Shown: positions 62,804 to 64,000 of the stretch, piece by piece | Position numbering within the stretch: the first letter of the stretch is position 1 | How the letters are laid out: each line of letters opens with the position of its first letter | Assembly: GCF_947039875.1 (NCBI RefSeq) | Contig: NZ_CAMRAN010000010.1 | Span: forward strand, 32,520 to 96,519 | DNA: 64,000 bases | From: an uncultured Photobacterium sp. | Lineage (GTDB): Bacteria > Pseudomonadota > Gammaproteobacteria > Enterobacterales > Vibrionaceae | Reading direction: 5' to 3' | Program-made: the position numbers and the translations under genes | The notes under the pieces: generated by a model | Told to the model about the DNA's origin: nothing | The model's database searches: none | What the model saw: the letters and a program-made list of their open reading frames with translations, nothing else

Positions 62804-62825
62804 AATCCCGACCAAGGCCGGGATT
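62804..62825 (-). terminator. Rho-independent terminator after the cold-shock-like gene
   Basis: Stem AATCCCG/CGGGATT around a short loop with a T-run on the minus strand, ~60 bp after the stop at 62885. Confidence 0.8.
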
Positions 62826-62884
62826 ATTTATTTAATTATGGAGGAACGTTACATTTTCAGTAAACATTCAACTCATTAACTAAA

Positions 62885-63085
62885 TCAGATAAAACGAATT
62901 TTAACCGCTTTAAGTTTATTGCTTGAATCATCTAACGTAAATTCAACCATACTACCAGATGAAGGTTGTGAACGACTGCAAACTTGTGAAGCGTCGAAAC
63001 GAATATCGCCACCAAGATCGCTAGTAATTAAACCAATTTTTTCAACTGGGTTGAAGCTACGAATAATACCTGTTTGTGAAGTCAT
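62885..63085 (-). CDS. Divergent cold-shock-domain miniprotein
   Basis: 66 residues, with AAGGA upstream of the ATG. The spacing follows a cold-shock domain: TGIIRSFNPVEKIGLITSD (strand 1 to RNP1 region), DIRFDASQV (RNP2 region) and VEFTLDD...LKAVKIRFI (final strands). The usual aromatic RNA-binding residues of RNP1 (KGFGFI) and RNP2 (VFVH) are replaced by KIGLIT and IRFD. A nucleic-acid-binding role is therefore possible but unproven. It has its own terminator. Confidence 0.75.
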   Translation of the reverse strand: MTSQTGIIRSFNPVEKIGLITSDLGGDIRFDASQVCSRSQPSSGSMVEFTLDDSSNKLKAVKIRFI

Positions 63086-63168
63086 AGTTTATATTTCCTT
63101 TACGCCCAAATATTGCTTTTTTTATCAGCATATATATTTGAGGCTATCAATTTGAGTTTAAATAGTTT

Positions 63169-63198
63169 TATACCAAACGGTTAATTAACCTTGGTATA
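63169..63198. repeat. Palindromic element TATACCAA...TTGGTATA
   Basis: Outer arms TATACCAA (63169-63176) and TTGGTATA (63191-63198) flank a perfect 12-bp palindrome GGTTAATTAACC. Two extra bases (AC) offset the left arm. It may be a dispersed intergenic palindrome or a regulator site. Confidence 0.6.
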
Positions 63199-63683
63199 GA
63201 GCTTTACTCATTGACCTACTACTTCTTAACTATAAGATCACCCTTCTTATAGCCTTGCACTGCTACTACGTTTGCAACATAAACGGATAACAATGATTAG
63301 AAATGACATTGTGGTTTTATTTAAAACACATTAGGTCTGAGTAACAGACGGATCGAACATTAACGTCTATTTTTGATGCTGTAAATATTTTTTTTATTAA
63401 ATTCGATAATAAATTGTGGATAACCACTTAATAAATAGATATCTAATTGTTTTTAAACAAAAAAATAACTATCAAAAAAATACATAAAAACCTGTTATGT
63501 GTTCAAAAAACAAACAAAATAACCAATAAAACAGATTACAATTAGATAACTTATTCTATATATTGCACATTGAATGAAATTATCGTTTTTTGTCGAACAA
63601 TAAATAGTCTGCATTTTTGCAAGGAATAATTACGATATAAAATGACTAGGTTTCTGATATCAGCACATGTAAAGTATACTTAT

Positions 63684-63717
63684 ATATACGATAGTTATAA
63701 ATATACGATAGTTATAA
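63684..63717. repeat. Perfect 17-bp tandem duplication before pdxY
   Basis: ATATACGATAGTTATAA occurs twice in succession and ends 9 bp before the pdxY ATG, next to its ribosome binding site (AAGGA). It could alter the leader or duplicate an operator. Confidence 0.85.
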
Positions 63718-63726
63718 GGAACCTCG

Positions 63727-64000
63727 ATGAAAGGTATTCTATCAATACAGTCACATGTTGTTTACGGTCACGCTGGTAACAGTTCTGCAGTATTTCCTCT
63801 TCAACGTATGGGGTTTGAAGTTTGGCCATTACATACAGTACAGTTTTCTAACCATACTCAATACAAACAAGGTTGGACAGGTAAAGCTTTCCCTGCCTCT
63901 GATTTGATTGAGCTAGTTAAAGGCATCAACAACATTGATCAGCTAAAAAACTGTGAAGCAGTCCTTACCGGATATCAAGGTAGTGCTGATCAATGTTTAG
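63727..64000 (+). CDS. pdxY: Pyridoxal kinase PdxY, 5' part, runs off the window
   Basis: The first 91 codons are present. The start [20 protein letters not shown] and [15 protein letters not shown] match PdxY, a ribokinase-fold enzyme that phosphorylates pyridoxal in the salvage of vitamin B6. The paralogue PdxK has a different N-terminus. AAGGA lies 8 nt upstream of the ATG. PLP is the cofactor of SelA, but the two genes are too far apart to suggest a link. Confidence 0.93.
   Translation, partial: MKGILSIQSHVVYGHAGNSSAVFPLQRMGFEVWPLHTVQFSNHTQYKQGWTGKAFPASDLIELVKGINNIDQLKNCEAVLTGYQGSADQCL

Larger units (their letters stand above)
63086..63726. other. AT-rich intergenic region between the cold-shock-like gene and pdxY
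   Basis: About 640 bp with no credible gene. It should contain divergent promoters for both neighbours. Two structural features stand out: a palindromic element at 63169-63198 and a perfect 17-bp tandem duplication at 63684-63717. Confidence 0.6.

Overview
The window is an AT-rich gammaproteobacterial chromosome segment, most likely Vibrionaceae and probably Photobacterium. This is inferred from the gene content (a selenium-dependent formate hydrogenlyase, YheO-type regulator, pdxY) and the protein similarities; no marker gene fixes the species. Nearly everything is on the minus strand. Only a Sel1-repeat lipoprotein gene and the start of pdxY are on the plus strand.

Region 1 (1-12955) is a compact formate hydrogenlyase module. 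In transcriptional order (right to left) it holds tRNA-Sec (selC), selA and selB, then the hycBCDEFGHI operon, then hydN and fdhF. fdhF runs off the left edge and contains an in-frame UGA at codon 140 followed by a clear SECIS hairpin, so it is a selenoprotein gene and not a pseudogene. The machinery that decodes the UGA (SelA, SelB, tRNA-Sec) therefore sits beside the enzyme that needs it. Control signals are readable: a -24/-12 (sigma-54) promoter with two TTCGACA-N6-TGTCGA palindromes upstream of hycB, a second such promoter with TGTCGAT repeats upstream of hydN, and a perfect FNR box centred about 41.5 bp before the predicted selC start. No transcription factor gene (FhlA-like) or selD is present here.

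Region 2 (13161-14944) holds two divergent small lipoprotein genes of unknown role, one with Sel1 repeats.

Region 3 (15066-28941) is a five-gene minus-strand cluster of secreted and surface proteins: a 160-residue exported protein, a DUF11-type repeat protein of about 1088 residues, a protein of about 2193 residues with DUF11/Cna-B-like domains and a C-terminal outer-membrane beta-barrel, an OmpA-family peptidoglycan-binding lipoprotein, and a second DUF11-type protein of 919 residues. Shared N-terminal and C-terminal modules suggest a coherent cell-surface system with one barrel partner. This is the best candidate for an undescribed system.

Region 4 (29421-61720) is two giant, related surface protein genes. 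One encodes 2995 residues with an N-terminal DUF4347 domain, GEVED domains, an L-type lectin-like domain and a DUF11 end. The other encodes 7599 residues with 27 GEVED-type units, a beta-helix segment, a glycine-rich segment and an unexplained globular insert. Their C-terminal parts are paralogous and end in the same DUF11-like module as region 3.

Region 5 (61966-64000) holds a YheO/DauR-type regulator, a divergent cold-shock-domain miniprotein, an AT-rich intergenic region and the 5' part of pdxY.
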